NCBI RefSeq assembly: GCF_900143625.1
Contig: NZ_FRFF01000108.1
Span: 1 to 40,646 of the forward strand
Length of the DNA: 40,646 nt
Source: Nocardiopsis sp. JB363
GTDB taxonomy: Bacteria > Actinomycetota > Actinomycetes > Streptosporangiales > Streptosporangiaceae
Direction of reading: 5' to 3'
Shown here one piece after another: positions 7,598-16,218 of this stretch. Position 1 is the stretch's first letter. The number at the start of each line of letters is the position of its first letter. The translations under genes were made by a program, and so were the position numbers. A model generated the notes under the pieces. The model saw nothing but the letters and a program-made list of their open reading frames with translations, was not told where the DNA came from and ran no database searches.

Positions 7598-8923
7598 ATG
7601 GGGCTGAAGGACCGCCTGGAAGAGGACCGATCCACCGAGGATCGGGCCGACCGGAGCAGCGTGACGCACTGGCGGCGGCGACTCCTGGCCGAGATCAACC
7701 TGGAGGACCTGTCCCGGCTGACCCTGGCCCAGCGCCGGGTCCGTCTGGAGAAGGTCGTCGGGCACATCCTGTCCCGCGAGGGACCGGTGCTGTCGGACCG
7801 GGAACGTTCGATCCTCACCCGACGGGTCGTGGACGAGGCGCTCGGTCTCGGTGTGCTCGAACCCCTGCTCGCCGACGAGACCATCACCGAGATCATGGTG
7901 AACGGCCCCGACAACGTGTTCGTGGAACGCGCGGGCCGGATGGAGCGCATCGACGCGACCTTCAACAGCGAGGAACAGCTCTACCAGACCATCGACCGCA
8001 TCGTGTCGCTGGTGAACCGGCGCGTGGACGAGTCCTCTCCGATGGTCGACGCCCGCCTGCCCAGCGGCGAACGCGTCAACGTCATCATCCCGCCACTGTC
8101 GCTGTCGGGCCCGGTGCTGACCATTCGGCGCTTCCCCAAGCCCTACCCCATCGAGGAACTGGTGCGCATGGGCAGCCTGGACCAGGCCACGGGGGTGCTG
8201 CTGTCGGCGATGGTGCGAGCCCGGTTCAACATCGTGGTCTCCGGCGGTACCGGCACCGGTAAGACCACCTTCCTCAACGCCCTGTCGGCGTTCGTGCCCA
8301 GCAGCGAACGCATCGTCACCATCGAGGACTCCGCCGAACTCCAGCTGATGCAGGAGCACGTGGTGCGGTTGGAGTCACGGCCCGCCAACATCGAGGGGCG
8401 CGGCGAGATCGCCATCCGCGACCTGGTGCGCAACGCGCTGCGCATGCGCCCGGACCGCATCATCGTCGGTGAGGTCCGCGGGCCCGAGACCATCGACATG
8501 CTCCAGGCCATGAACACCGGCCACGACGGCTCGCTGGTGACGGTGCACTCCAACTCGGCGGAGGACGCCATCCACCGGATCCAGACCCTGGCCACCCTGG
8601 GCGACGGCCGGGTCCCCTACAACGCGTTGCGCGACCAGATCAACAACGCGGTGGACGCGATCGTGCACCTGGGCCGGTGGCCCGACGGGTCGCGTCGGGT
8701 CGCCGAGGTGGCCGTGGTGTCCTCGCGCCGCAGTGAGGAGTTCCGCTTGGTCCCGCTATTGGAGTTCGCGTCGAGACCCACCGGGGCGGACCGCGACGTG
8801 AACGGCGAGTTCCGCCACCACCCCCTGCCACGCCACGTCGCCGGTCGGATCTACCACGTCGGCGAGAGCATCCCCTCGGTGTTCGGCGTGGTCTCCGACG
8901 ACACCGGCGGAGGGCGCCGGTGA
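7598..8923 (+). CDS. tadA: Tad secretion ATPase TadA/CpaF
   Basis: 441 aa. A hexameric ATPase that powers both assembly and retraction of Tad pili, on the cytoplasmic face of the membrane. The N-terminal domain (1-200) carries ADETITEIMVNG, typical of CpaF. Walker A is GGTGTGKT (216-223), the Asp-box region is TIEDSAELQL, and the Walker B region MRPDRIIVGEVRG (283-295) precedes the His-box HDGSLVTVHS. All catalytic motifs are intact. GGGAGG lies upstream of ATG 7598. It is followed after 64 bases by the two membrane platform proteins TadB and TadC, its standard partners. Confidence 0.95.
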   Translation: MGLKDRLEEDRSTEDRADRSSVTHWRRRLLAEINLEDLSRLTLAQRRVRLEKVVGHILSREGPVLSDRERSILTRRVVDEALGLGVLEPLLADETITEIMVNGPDNVFVERAGRMERIDATFNSEEQLYQTIDRIVSLVNRRVDESSPMVDARLPSGERVNVIIPPLSLSGPVLTIRRFPKPYPIEELVRMGSLDQATGVLLSAMVRARFNIVVSGGTGTGKTTFLNALSAFVPSSERIVTIEDSAELQLMQEHVVRLESRPANIEGRGEIAIRDLVRNALRMRPDRIIVGEVRGPETIDMLQAMNTGHDGSLVTVHSNSAEDAIHRIQTLATLGDGRVPYNALRDQINNAVDAIVHLGRWPDGSRRVAEVAVVSSRRSEEFRLVPLLEFASRPTGADRDVNGEFRHHPLPRHVAGRIYHVGESIPSVFGVVSDDTGGGRR

Positions 8924-8987
8924 CCACTGCCCCCTGCACCCCCCGATCCCCGGCGTCGAAGCCGGGACCGACCCGATGGGAGCCAGC

Positions 8988-9920
8988 GTGACCTGGCAGT
9001 TCGCAGCGATCCTCGGCGGGGTCGCTCTGGTTCTGGCCGTGTTGCTGTGGGCCGTCTGGGAGTTCGTGGCCAGCTCCGAACAGCGCCGCCTCATCGCGGC
9101 CCGCAGCGCCTTGGCCCAGGCCGATTACGACGCCTCCACCCCATTGGCGCGGCTGGACGTCGCCCTGCACCGCACCCAGTGGGGTGCCCGGCTCAGCCGC
9201 CGCCTGGCCCGTTCGGGCACGGAGATACGGCTGTCCACCTTCCTGGTCTCGTTGGTGTGCGGGGCGTTGCTCGCCGTGGTGGTGGTCTGGCAGATCCTCG
9301 CGCCCATGTTCGGGCTGCTGGCCGCCGTCGGGGTGGCGTTCCTGTTCTTCTCCTACCTGAGCCGGGCCGAGGCCAAGCGCCGCGAGGAGTTCACCGGTCA
9401 ACTGCCCGACCTGGCCCGGGTCCTGGGCAACGCCACATCGGCCGGACTGGCGTTGCCCACCGCGGTGGCCATCGCCGCCGACGAACTCGACGGTCCCGCC
9501 GGCGAGGAGCTCGGACGCATGGCCGAGTCGATGAAGCTGGGCGCGAGCTTCGAGGAGTCCGTCGCCGAACTGCGCGAACGCATGCCCTCCCGCGAGCTCG
9601 GCGTGCTGCTGTCCACCCTGATCGTGGCGTCCAGATCGGGTGGTTCGCTGGTCAGCGCGCTGCGCAACATCTCGACCACCCTGGAGAACCGCAAGGAGAC
9701 CCGGCGCGAGGTGCGCACCATCCTGTCCGAGACCACCAGCACCGTGTGGGCCTTGGGGGCCATGTCGGTGGGCGCCCTGTTCCTGCTCAACATGATCCAG
9801 CCCGGCATCATGCGCACCATGACCTCCCAACCGGCCGGGATCGGGCTGCTGTTGGTCGTGGCGACCCTGTTCGTCATCGGATTCGTGGCGGTGTCCCGGA
9901 TCACCAAGTTCAAGATGTAG
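8988..9920 (+). CDS. tadB: Tad inner-membrane platform protein TadB
   Basis: 310 aa from GTG 8988, chosen because GGGAG lies five bases upstream; ATG 8976, four codons earlier, is the alternative. It has one N-terminal helix, two helices at ~80-120, a T2SSF domain (LPDLARVLGNATSAGLALPTAV core LPDLARVLGNATSAGL), and a C-terminal pair of helices. TadB and TadC form the membrane platform that TadA drives. The T2SSF four-helix bundle carries SGGSLVSALRNIS, the usual G-LV-AL-NIS signature. The next gene, tadC, starts 22 bases later. Confidence 0.9.
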   Translation: MTWQFAAILGGVALVLAVLLWAVWEFVASSEQRRLIAARSALAQADYDASTPLARLDVALHRTQWGARLSRRLARSGTEIRLSTFLVSLVCGALLAVVVVWQILAPMFGLLAAVGVAFLFFSYLSRAEAKRREEFTGQLPDLARVLGNATSAGLALPTAVAIAADELDGPAGEELGRMAESMKLGASFEESVAELRERMPSRELGVLLSTLIVASRSGGSLVSALRNISTTLENRKETRREVRTILSETTSTVWALGAMSVGALFLLNMIQPGIMRTMTSQPAGIGLLLVVATLFVIGFVAVSRITKFKM

Positions 9921-9942
9921 CCCCGGCCCCCGAAGGAACACC

Positions 9943-10839
9943 ATGAACCTGCTCCCCCTGCTGGTGGCACTGGCCGCGGCGCTGATCGTGGTCCTCGGCT
10001 GTTACGGCCTGCACCTGAGCCTGTCCAAGACGCGCGTTCCGGTGGACGAGCCGACCGCCCGTCCCACGATCAAGAGCGACGAGACGTTCTTCCTGCACCG
10101 GATCACCGAGGCGATCGGCCGCCCCTTCACCGGGACGATCCTGGCGTCGCTCACCGACAAGCGCCGCAGGTCCGTCCACGAGCGGATCGAGGCCTCCGGC
10201 CGGGTCGACGGGCTGACCGTGGAACGGTACGTCCAGCGCAAGGCCGGCGAGGTCACGCTCTACGGCAGCCTGTCGGTACTGCTGTTCCTGTCCGACAACG
10301 CCCTGTTCGGCCTGGTGATGCTGGCGTTCGTGGGCCTCACCGACCTGAGCATGTACGTCAAGGCCCAGGAACGGGCCGACCAGGTGCAGTCACAGCTGCC
10401 GGACTTCCTGGACGTGCTCGCGGTGACGGTGAGCGCGGGCATGTCGTTCCGCGCCGCCGTGGGCCGGGTCGCCGACTCCATGCCCGGTGTGCTCGCCGGC
10501 GAGTTCGTCATCGCGCTGCGCCAGATGGAACTGGGCACCTCCCGGCGGGAGGCGTTCGACGCCCTGCGTCGCCGCAACCGCAACGAGTCCCTCAGCAAGT
10601 TCGTGACCGCCATCCAGCAGGCCGAGGAACTGGGCGCCCCGCTCAGCGACACCCTGGTCAACATCAGCCAGGACATGCGTCGCGCGGACGCCCAGTACAT
10701 GCGCCGCAAGGCTCAGCAGCTCAACCCCCGCGTGACGGTGGTGACCGCCACGACGCTGTTGCCGGGGCTGCTCATCCTCATCGTCGGCTCGATGATCCTC
10801 GGCAGCGACATCGACTTCGGTCTCCTCCTCGGCGGCTGA
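9943..10839 (+). CDS. tadC: Tad inner-membrane platform protein TadC
   Basis: 298 aa. GAAGGA lies five bases before ATG 9943. It has an N-terminal helix (LLPLLVALAAALIVVLGCYG), two central helices, then a T2SSF domain: LPDFLDVLAVTVSAGMSFRAA and EELGAPLSDTLVNISQDMR, the TadC versions of the motifs seen in TadB. A C-terminal helix (LLPGLLILIVGSMIL) ends the protein. It is the last gene of the operon; the neighbour at 10868 is convergent. Neither a prepilin peptidase (TadV) nor a Flp pilin follows, unlike many complete Tad loci; pilins occur at 34.5, 36.6 and 38.6 kb. Confidence 0.9.
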   Translation: MNLLPLLVALAAALIVVLGCYGLHLSLSKTRVPVDEPTARPTIKSDETFFLHRITEAIGRPFTGTILASLTDKRRRSVHERIEASGRVDGLTVERYVQRKAGEVTLYGSLSVLLFLSDNALFGLVMLAFVGLTDLSMYVKAQERADQVQSQLPDFLDVLAVTVSAGMSFRAAVGRVADSMPGVLAGEFVIALRQMELGTSRREAFDALRRRNRNESLSKFVTAIQQAEELGAPLSDTLVNISQDMRRADAQYMRRKAQQLNPRVTVVTATTLLPGLLILIVGSMILGSDIDFGLLLGG

Positions 10840-10846
10840 CCCGCCG

Positions 10847-10877
10847 GGCGGTCACTCCGTCAGGCGGTCACTCCGTC
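10847..10877. repeat. 15-bp tandem duplication between convergent genes
   Basis: GGCGGTCACTCCGTC occurs at 10847-10861 and 10863-10877. The second copy contains the stop codon of the minus-strand gene at 10868, so the first copy carries a duplicate of that gene's 3' end. Confidence 0.8.
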
Positions 10878-11809
10878 GGGGTGGGCGGGGGGAAGGGGAT
10901 CTGGGACAGGACCGGGATCAGGCTCTTCTCCTCGAAGTCCAGGTGGGCGTGCAGTTCCCTGGACATCCGGTCGAGTTCGGCGCGGAAACGGTCGGGGTCG
11001 GCGGTGGCCAGGTCCTCCAACAACCGTTCCAGCTCGCCTCGGATCCGGTCCACGACCCGGTGTTCGGCGATCAACCGCTCGATGGGTTCGCGCAGGTGCG
11101 GGTAGCCCTGAGCGAGACCGGGGAAGATGCCGTCCTCGCCGCTGTGGTGGAAGTGCAGCGACTCGCAGAACGCCAGGCAGTGCTGGCGGATCTGTAGGTT
11201 CAGCCCCACCGGGGTACCGCTGCCGGCGTGTTCGGCCAGGTACGTCTCGGCCTCGTCGCGAACCCGGTCGAGTTGGCCGCGCAACCACCCGTGCACCTCG
11301 AACAGCTTTTCGGCGAGGTTGGTGACCTCGCCGGCGCCCTCCAGGTCGGCGGGTTGGAGCTCCACCACCGGCAGCCGACGCTCGGACCGCAGCTCGTAGT
11401 CACCGAACCCCGGTTCGCGGCGAACGATCTCCTCGAACAAGCGGTCCCGTTCGGCGCCCTCTGCGGGCACGGCGACCGCTTCGAAGCGCTCGGTGCCCAG
11501 CTCCACGACCACCATCGGGTGGGCGAGCAGGTTGCGGTACCAGTCGGGGTCGCGTGGCGCCCCTCCCGCCGAGCCCACGACCAGCAGCCGGTCGTCGATC
11601 CTCAGGTACCCGAGCGGGTTGACGTATTCGCGACCCGATCGAGCCCCGGTGGTGGTGAGCAGCAGCAGGTCGCCGCCCTCGAACATGCCACCGACGTGGC
11701 CGCCGTTGGCGCGGAACTCCTCCACCACCGGCACGTTGAAGGGGCTCACCCCGGGTTCGGGGCGGGCATGCGGATGAGGCTGAGCGGTCTGGTCGGTTTG
11801 GTCGGTCAT
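10868..11809 (-). CDS. Deazaflavin-type nitroreductase fused to a hemerythrin HHE domain
   Basis: 313 aa from ATG 11809, with AGGAGGT seven bases upstream. Residues 1-150 match the F420H2-dependent nitroreductase/DUF385 family: LLLLTTTGARSGREYVNPLGY, then VGSAGGAPRDPDWYRNLLAHP. Residues ~165-313 are a hemerythrin-like bundle with candidate iron ligands VHGW, LHFHHSGEDGIFP, AEHRVVD and HLDFEEKSLIP. The first domain binds the deazaflavin F420 in known members; the second binds a di-iron centre that senses or carries O2 or NO. A joint role in redox or nitrosative stress is inferred. The gene is convergent with tadC and has its own promoter region. Confidence 0.85.
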   Translation of the reverse strand: MTDQTDQTAQPHPHARPEPGVSPFNVPVVEEFRANGGHVGGMFEGGDLLLLTTTGARSGREYVNPLGYLRIDDRLLVVGSAGGAPRDPDWYRNLLAHPMVVVELGTERFEAVAVPAEGAERDRLFEEIVRREPGFGDYELRSERRLPVVELQPADLEGAGEVTNLAEKLFEVHGWLRGQLDRVRDEAETYLAEHAGSGTPVGLNLQIRQHCLAFCESLHFHHSGEDGIFPGLAQGYPHLREPIERLIAEHRVVDRIRGELERLLEDLATADPDRFRAELDRMSRELHAHLDFEEKSLIPVLSQIPFPPPTPTE

Positions 11810-12334
11810 GAAAGTACCTCCTGGGTGAGTGGAGGCGGCCGACCCCGAGCACACGAGGTGTCCCCTTCAAGGGCGTGTTCCGTGGATGCTGCCCGTCGAG
11901 CGGCAGGGTGAGTATTCGCGGAACACGTCCTAGGGCGCTGTCCGGCATGGTGCCGCCCGGGCGACGTGGACAGGCCTGGCGGGGCAAGGCGAGGAAGGCG
12001 CGCGGACGCGCCGAAACGAGTGGTGTTCGGGGAGGCCGCCGGTCAAGGTGCCGGGCGGCGAAGCGGCCGGGAACGGGCCGCGAGCGGTTCAGCCGCTCAG
12101 ATTCCGTACGCGAAGTAATGGCTCACGATTGGCTCCCCGAAGGTTCAGGCGCCTCCATGTCGACCGACCGACCCACTGCTCTTAGTTCGGGACACGCGAC
12201 GCACCACCATCATAGGCGGCTGTGCCGGTGGGGTGAACCCCACCGAAGGTCTCGTCTCAGCCCCATGGGTTCCCGGCGGGCGGATCCGTAGTTTCGGAAT
12301 CCCTCCCCCGAGCCCCTCGTCCCTGGAGAGACCC
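11810..12334. other. Intergenic region with nested inverted repeats
   Basis: 525 bases between two divergently read genes. No credible gene. It holds the nested hairpin at 11872-11930 and must hold both promoters. Confidence 0.5.
11872..11930. repeat. Nested inverted repeat
   Basis: Outer arms CGTGTTCC (11874-11881) and GGAACACG (11920-11927) extend imperfectly by several bases on each side. Inner arms CTGCC (11889-11893) and GGCAG (11902-11906) sit inside. It could be a regulatory hairpin or a leftover of a small mobile element; no transposase is near. Confidence 0.5.
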
Positions 12335-13525
12335 ATGAGTTCGACACCCGGCTCGCCCACCCGGCGGTCCCTCGCTCCCGACCTGGCCCGCGGCTTCATG
12401 CTGTTGTTCATCGCGCTGGTCAACGCGCAGTTCTTCCTCACCCACGCCGACACGGTTCGAGGCACCGGCGACCAGGTGCTCACCTTCGTCCAGTCCCTCC
12501 TGGTGAACGGCCGCGCGATCCCGCTGTTCTCGCTGCTGTTCGGCTACGGCATGGTGTGGATCGCCCGTCGGATCACCGAATCCGGGGGCGGGTGGGTGCA
12601 CGCAAGGACCGTGCTGCACCGCCGCGGCCTGTGGATGCTGTTGATCGGCCTGGTGCACGGTGTGCTGCTGTTGCCGGTGGACATCGTGGGCGCCTACGGG
12701 TTGGCCTTGCTCCTGTTCCTGTTCTTCCTGCGGGTCGGTGACCGGACGCTGTTGTGGGCGGCCGGTGCGTTCGCGGTGGGCTCGGCGACCCTGAACCTCC
12801 TGCTCACCTACACTCTCGGCGGCGGTCAGGTCGAGGAGGAGGGCGCGGCCGCGCACGCCGCGGTGCCCTCACTGGTGGAGGCGGACTTCGTGGCGGCGAT
12901 GGGCGCACGCTTGGCCGAGTGGGTGCTGTACACGCCCGTGACCCTGTTGTTCACGGTGATGGCGCCGCTGTTGGTGGGTGTGTGGGCCGGACGCCATCGG
13001 GTCCTGGAACACCCCGAACTCCATCGGACCCTGCTGGTGCGCACCGTGGTCGTCGGCCTGGGGATCGCGGTGGCGGGCGGCCTGCCGGACGCCCTGGTCA
13101 GCGCGTCCCTGGTGCCCAATCCCGGGCCGGTGGTCGAGCCCGCGCTGTGGGTCCTGCACGATGCCGCCGGTTGGGCGGGCGGTGCCGGGTGGGCCGCGCT
13201 CATCGCCCTGGTCGCGCTCCGGTCATCCGAGAGGGGCGTGACCGACCACCCGTTGGTGGTGGCGGTCGCCGCCGTGGGCGAGCGCTCCCTGAGCTGCTAT
13301 CTGGCTCAGGCGGCGGTGTTCACCCTGGTGTTCGCGCCCTACGGACTGGGACTGGGCGCGGCGGTGAGCGCCTCGGCCGCGGCCGGTGTGGCGGTGGCGA
13401 CGTGGGCGGCGACGTTGGTGTGGGCCGACCTCTCTCGCCGTCGTGGCGGTCGAGGGCCCGCCGAGACACTGCTGCGTCGACGCGTCTACGCCGGGGTCCA
13501 CCTGCCCGGTCGCACGGGTGAGTAG
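12335..13525 (+). CDS. DUF418 family integral membrane protein
   Basis: 396 aa from ATG 12335, with GGAGAG four bases upstream. The DUF418/YeiB pattern is clear: APDLARGFMLLFIALVNAQ at the N-terminus, FSLLFGYG after the second helix, HRRGLWMLLIGLVHG, then GERSLSCYLAQAAVF and the later YGLGLG near the C-terminus. About ten hydrophobic helices span the length. YeiB-type proteins are thought to be membrane transport or acyltransferase-like proteins, but their substrate is not known. The gene stands alone and shares a bidirectional hairpin with the convergent kinase gene. Confidence 0.85.
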   Translation: MSSTPGSPTRRSLAPDLARGFMLLFIALVNAQFFLTHADTVRGTGDQVLTFVQSLLVNGRAIPLFSLLFGYGMVWIARRITESGGGWVHARTVLHRRGLWMLLIGLVHGVLLLPVDIVGAYGLALLLFLFFLRVGDRTLLWAAGAFAVGSATLNLLLTYTLGGGQVEEEGAAAHAAVPSLVEADFVAAMGARLAEWVLYTPVTLLFTVMAPLLVGVWAGRHRVLEHPELHRTLLVRTVVVGLGIAVAGGLPDALVSASLVPNPGPVVEPALWVLHDAAGWAGGAGWAALIALVALRSSERGVTDHPLVVAVAAVGERSLSCYLAQAAVFTLVFAPYGLGLGAAVSASAAAGVAVATWAATLVWADLSRRRGGRGPAETLLRRRVYAGVHLPGRTGE

Positions 13526-13549
13526 ACCGTGCGACCCGTGTGGACCCCG
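13492..13549. terminator. Long two-part hairpin between convergent genes, stop codon in the loop
   Basis: Outer arms CGGGGTCCAC (13492-13501) / GTGGACCCCG (13540-13549) and inner arms GGTCGCACGG (13508-13517) / CCGTGCGACC (13527-13536) are all perfect. The TAG stop of the DUF418 gene (13523-13525) lies in the 9-base apical loop. It can end transcripts from both sides. Confidence 0.7.
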
Positions 13550-13552
13550 CGA

Positions 13553-15853
13553 TCAGCCCTCGCCGCCGGTGGCACCCTCACTATCGGCGCCACCCTCACC
13601 GACGATGGCGCCTTCGCCGCCGACCTCACCCACACCGCCGGCGTCCCCCTCACCGGCTGCGTCACCTTCGCCACCCGCGTCGCCCTCACCGACGGCGCCG
13701 TTCTCGTCCGCGGTGTCACCTTCGGTACTCGTATCGTCCTCGTCGACCGGGCAGTCCATCATCGTGTTGGACTCCATCGAGGTGTCCGGGACCGCGAAGA
13801 AACCCGAGCCCAGCGTCTCCTCGTCCCGCCACTCCAGGGTGCCGTCGACGTCGTAGCAGTGTCCGCTCATCTCGTGCACCAGCGGCCCCGAGTGCGCGGC
13901 GGGCCGGTAGGCCACCCCGGCGCGCTCGGGTGCGCCCGGAACGTACACGGTCAACTGCTCGGAGGGGTGATCCGGGCCCAGCACCGTCAGGGCCGTCAGC
14001 GGCGCTTCCAACTCGCTTCCGGTGCCTCCCCGGTGGATCCGCTTGTCGACACCGGCGTTCTCGGCGGGGTCGAGCGGGACCAGGGCCATGAAGTCCTCGG
14101 CGTACACGTTGTGGCTGCCCACGTTGGGGTGGTAGCGCAGCTCCACCGAGAACTCGACCCCGTCGGCGGCCGGAATCACCTCGGTCATGCACACCGTCAG
14201 AACGGGGAACGCGCTGAGGCCGGGGGTGGCCAGCCCGTAGTCGACGGTGTCGTGGTCGACCGGGTAGACGAACGGCCAGATCTCGGGGTCGACGATCGCG
14301 GCGCCTTCCGGCCCCGGGGTGAGCAGGTCGAGGTAGGACTCGGCCGCGGCGGCCTGCGGATCGAACGGACGCCACTGCGCCCGGTCTTCCTGAGCACTGA
14401 CCCGTTCGGTGTCGTCACAGGCCAGGGACTCGGGGGCGGCCGGTTCGGGTTCCGGTTCCTCCTCTTGGGCGGCGCTGCCCGCGGAATCCTCGCCGGGTTC
14501 CTCGGCGACGACGGTGTCGGCGGGGGAATCGCCGCCGAGCGTCTCGTACAGCAGGTAGCCGATTCCCAACGCCAGGGCCATGCCGACCGCGCCGACCACC
14601 AGCCACAGGCCCACGCGTGGCCCGCCGGCGGTCTCGTCGTCCTCCTCGATCCCCATCTCCTGGGTCTCGTTCTCGGCGTCGGGCGTACCCCGACCACCGA
14701 ACAGGTAGGCGCTGGCATCGCTCCCAGGACGCATGCCGGCCGTGCCGGAGCCGGGCAGGCCCGGGACCGGTCCGGGGACCGGCGCCGCGGACTCCCGGGA
14801 TCGAGCCGGCGGCATGGGCGGTACCGGTCCGGCGGCAGCGGCCTCGGTCGGGTGCACACCGCGCTCCCGCTCGGCCAGGGCCAGGGCGGCGTCGGTCCAC
14901 GTCACCGGGTCGTGCGGGGGGATGTTCAGGTCGGGCCAGTGCTCGACGATGAGCGCGCGCAGCCGGTCGGGCCAGGTGTCCGCGGTGGCCCGCTCGTCGA
15001 TGCCGAGCAGCAGCAGGCATTCCAGGTACGCCTCCTCCGCGGAGGGGCGCCGGGCGGGGTCGGGTGAGAACGCGCGTTCGAGCAGGGGGCGCAGGTCCTC
15101 GGGGAGGGCGCTCAGGTCCACGCGCGCTTCCCGGGCGCGGGCGGCCATCTCCCACACGATCTGTCCGGGGACCCGTCCGGGCACGTGGCCGGCGGGGTTG
15201 GGACCGAACGGCGGGATACCGGTGGCCGCGTACACGACCAACCCGGCCCACCCGTGCACGTCGGTGGCGGCGGAGGCGGCGCCCCTTTCATAGCGTTCGG
15301 GGGCCAACCAGCCCAGGCTCTGGGCGCTCTGGGTGGGGGCGCTCGGGTCGATGCGGCGGGTGATGCCGTAGTCGAGGACCTTGGGCCCACCGGCGGCGAC
15401 GACCACGTTGCCGGGGCGCATGTCCCCGTGCACCAGGTCCATGGAGTGGAAGCCGGCGAGAGCCTCGGCGATTCCGGCCGCCAGGACGAGGAGCTGGTCG
15501 CCGCTGAAGGGACCGTGGGCGCGCATGCGTCGCCACAGTTCGAATCCGGGGATGAACCCGACGGCCGACCAGGGGCGTCCCTCGTAGGTGCCACTGTCCC
15601 GGACCGGGACGGTGCACACACCACCGGCCTGGCGCATGAGTGCGACCTCGTCGGCCGTGTCGGCGCCCTCGGCCCATTCGGCGTCGGCGATCTTCAGGGC
15701 CATCGCCTCGTGGTCCGGGGAGACGGCGGCGTAGAGGGTACCCAGACCGTCGGCTCCGAGCCGCCCGATCAGGCGGTGACGGCCCACCTGGAGCGGGTCG
15801 CCGTCGGTCAGGGGTGTGACGTTCGGCGGCAGGGCGGGGGTGGAGAAATCCAT
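13553..15853 (-). CDS. Membrane-anchored Ser/Thr protein kinase (PknB type, HGD variant)
   Basis: 766 aa from ATG 15853; GTG 15910 and ATG 15874 are alternatives and none has a good binding site. Kinase domain ~25-290: Gly loop GADGLG (33-38), Lys54 in MALKIAD, catalytic HGDMRPGN (142-149) in place of HRD, DYG (161-163) in place of DFG, and APER. The catalytic Asp and Asn are kept, so activity is plausible, without activation-loop control through the HRD arginine. A Pro/Ala linker leads to one membrane helix (414-437). An acidic segment and a ~250-residue extracellular domain with a few cysteines follow. The last ~60 residues are Gly/Glu/Asp repeats (EGDAGGEGDAAGEG), encoded by degenerate short DNA repeats at 13553-13730. 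It lies upstream-to-downstream with another kinase gene but 365 bases apart. Confidence 0.85.
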   Translation of the reverse strand: MDFSTPALPPNVTPLTDGDPLQVGRHRLIGRLGADGLGTLYAAVSPDHEAMALKIADAEWAEGADTADEVALMRQAGGVCTVPVRDSGTYEGRPWSAVGFIPGFELWRRMRAHGPFSGDQLLVLAAGIAEALAGFHSMDLVHGDMRPGNVVVAAGGPKVLDYGITRRIDPSAPTQSAQSLGWLAPERYERGAASAATDVHGWAGLVVYAATGIPPFGPNPAGHVPGRVPGQIVWEMAARAREARVDLSALPEDLRPLLERAFSPDPARRPSAEEAYLECLLLLGIDERATADTWPDRLRALIVEHWPDLNIPPHDPVTWTDAALALAERERGVHPTEAAAAGPVPPMPPARSRESAAPVPGPVPGLPGSGTAGMRPGSDASAYLFGGRGTPDAENETQEMGIEEDDETAGGPRVGLWLVVGAVGMALALGIGYLLYETLGGDSPADTVVAEEPGEDSAGSAAQEEEPEPEPAAPESLACDDTERVSAQEDRAQWRPFDPQAAAAESYLDLLTPGPEGAAIVDPEIWPFVYPVDHDTVDYGLATPGLSAFPVLTVCMTEVIPAADGVEFSVELRYHPNVGSHNVYAEDFMALVPLDPAENAGVDKRIHRGGTGSELEAPLTALTVLGPDHPSEQLTVYVPGAPERAGVAYRPAAHSGPLVHEMSGHCYDVDGTLEWRDEETLGSGFFAVPDTSMESNTMMDCPVDEDDTSTEGDTADENGAVGEGDAGGEGDAAGEGDAGGVGEVGGEGAIVGEGGADSEGATGGEG

Positions 15854-16218
15854 TGGGGGCAGCTTTCCACGCATCAGGGACGGTTGTGGTGGCCTGTGCC
15901 GGGATAGCACATTCGATCCCGTGGTCCTGCGAATCTACCCAATCGGCGGCGCACTCGTCGCCGGGGCACGGTTACCGAAAAGCCCTACGGGACGGCCCGG
16001 AAAGGGCTTTCGGTCGACCACCGGTCACCGGCCGGAGGGCCACCTCTTCGACGCAAACCCGCTGATCATCGTGAATCCCGGCGGCATCCACCCCTGCGCC
16101 GACCACCAAAAGAGATCGGCGTCACAGCATCCAAAGACTCCGTTTCGCGTCCACGTCCGTTATCAGGTTGTTGGGCTGGAGGGTGGGGTTCGCATACCGA
16201 TCGGTAACCGACAGGCCC
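15854..16218. other. Intergenic region between two kinase genes, with a hairpin
   Basis: 365 bases, no credible gene. An imperfect inverted repeat (CCGAAAAGCCCT at 15975-15986 against AAGGGCTTTCGG at 16002-16013) could be a terminator of the upstream kinase gene or part of the promoter region of the downstream one. ACCGATCGGT (16197-16206) is a 10-bp palindrome next to the stop of the gene at 16219. Confidence 0.5.

Noticed and set aside
13529..15067. 512-aa open frame on the plus strand
   Set aside because: Antisense to the kinase gene; no binding site and no family likeness.
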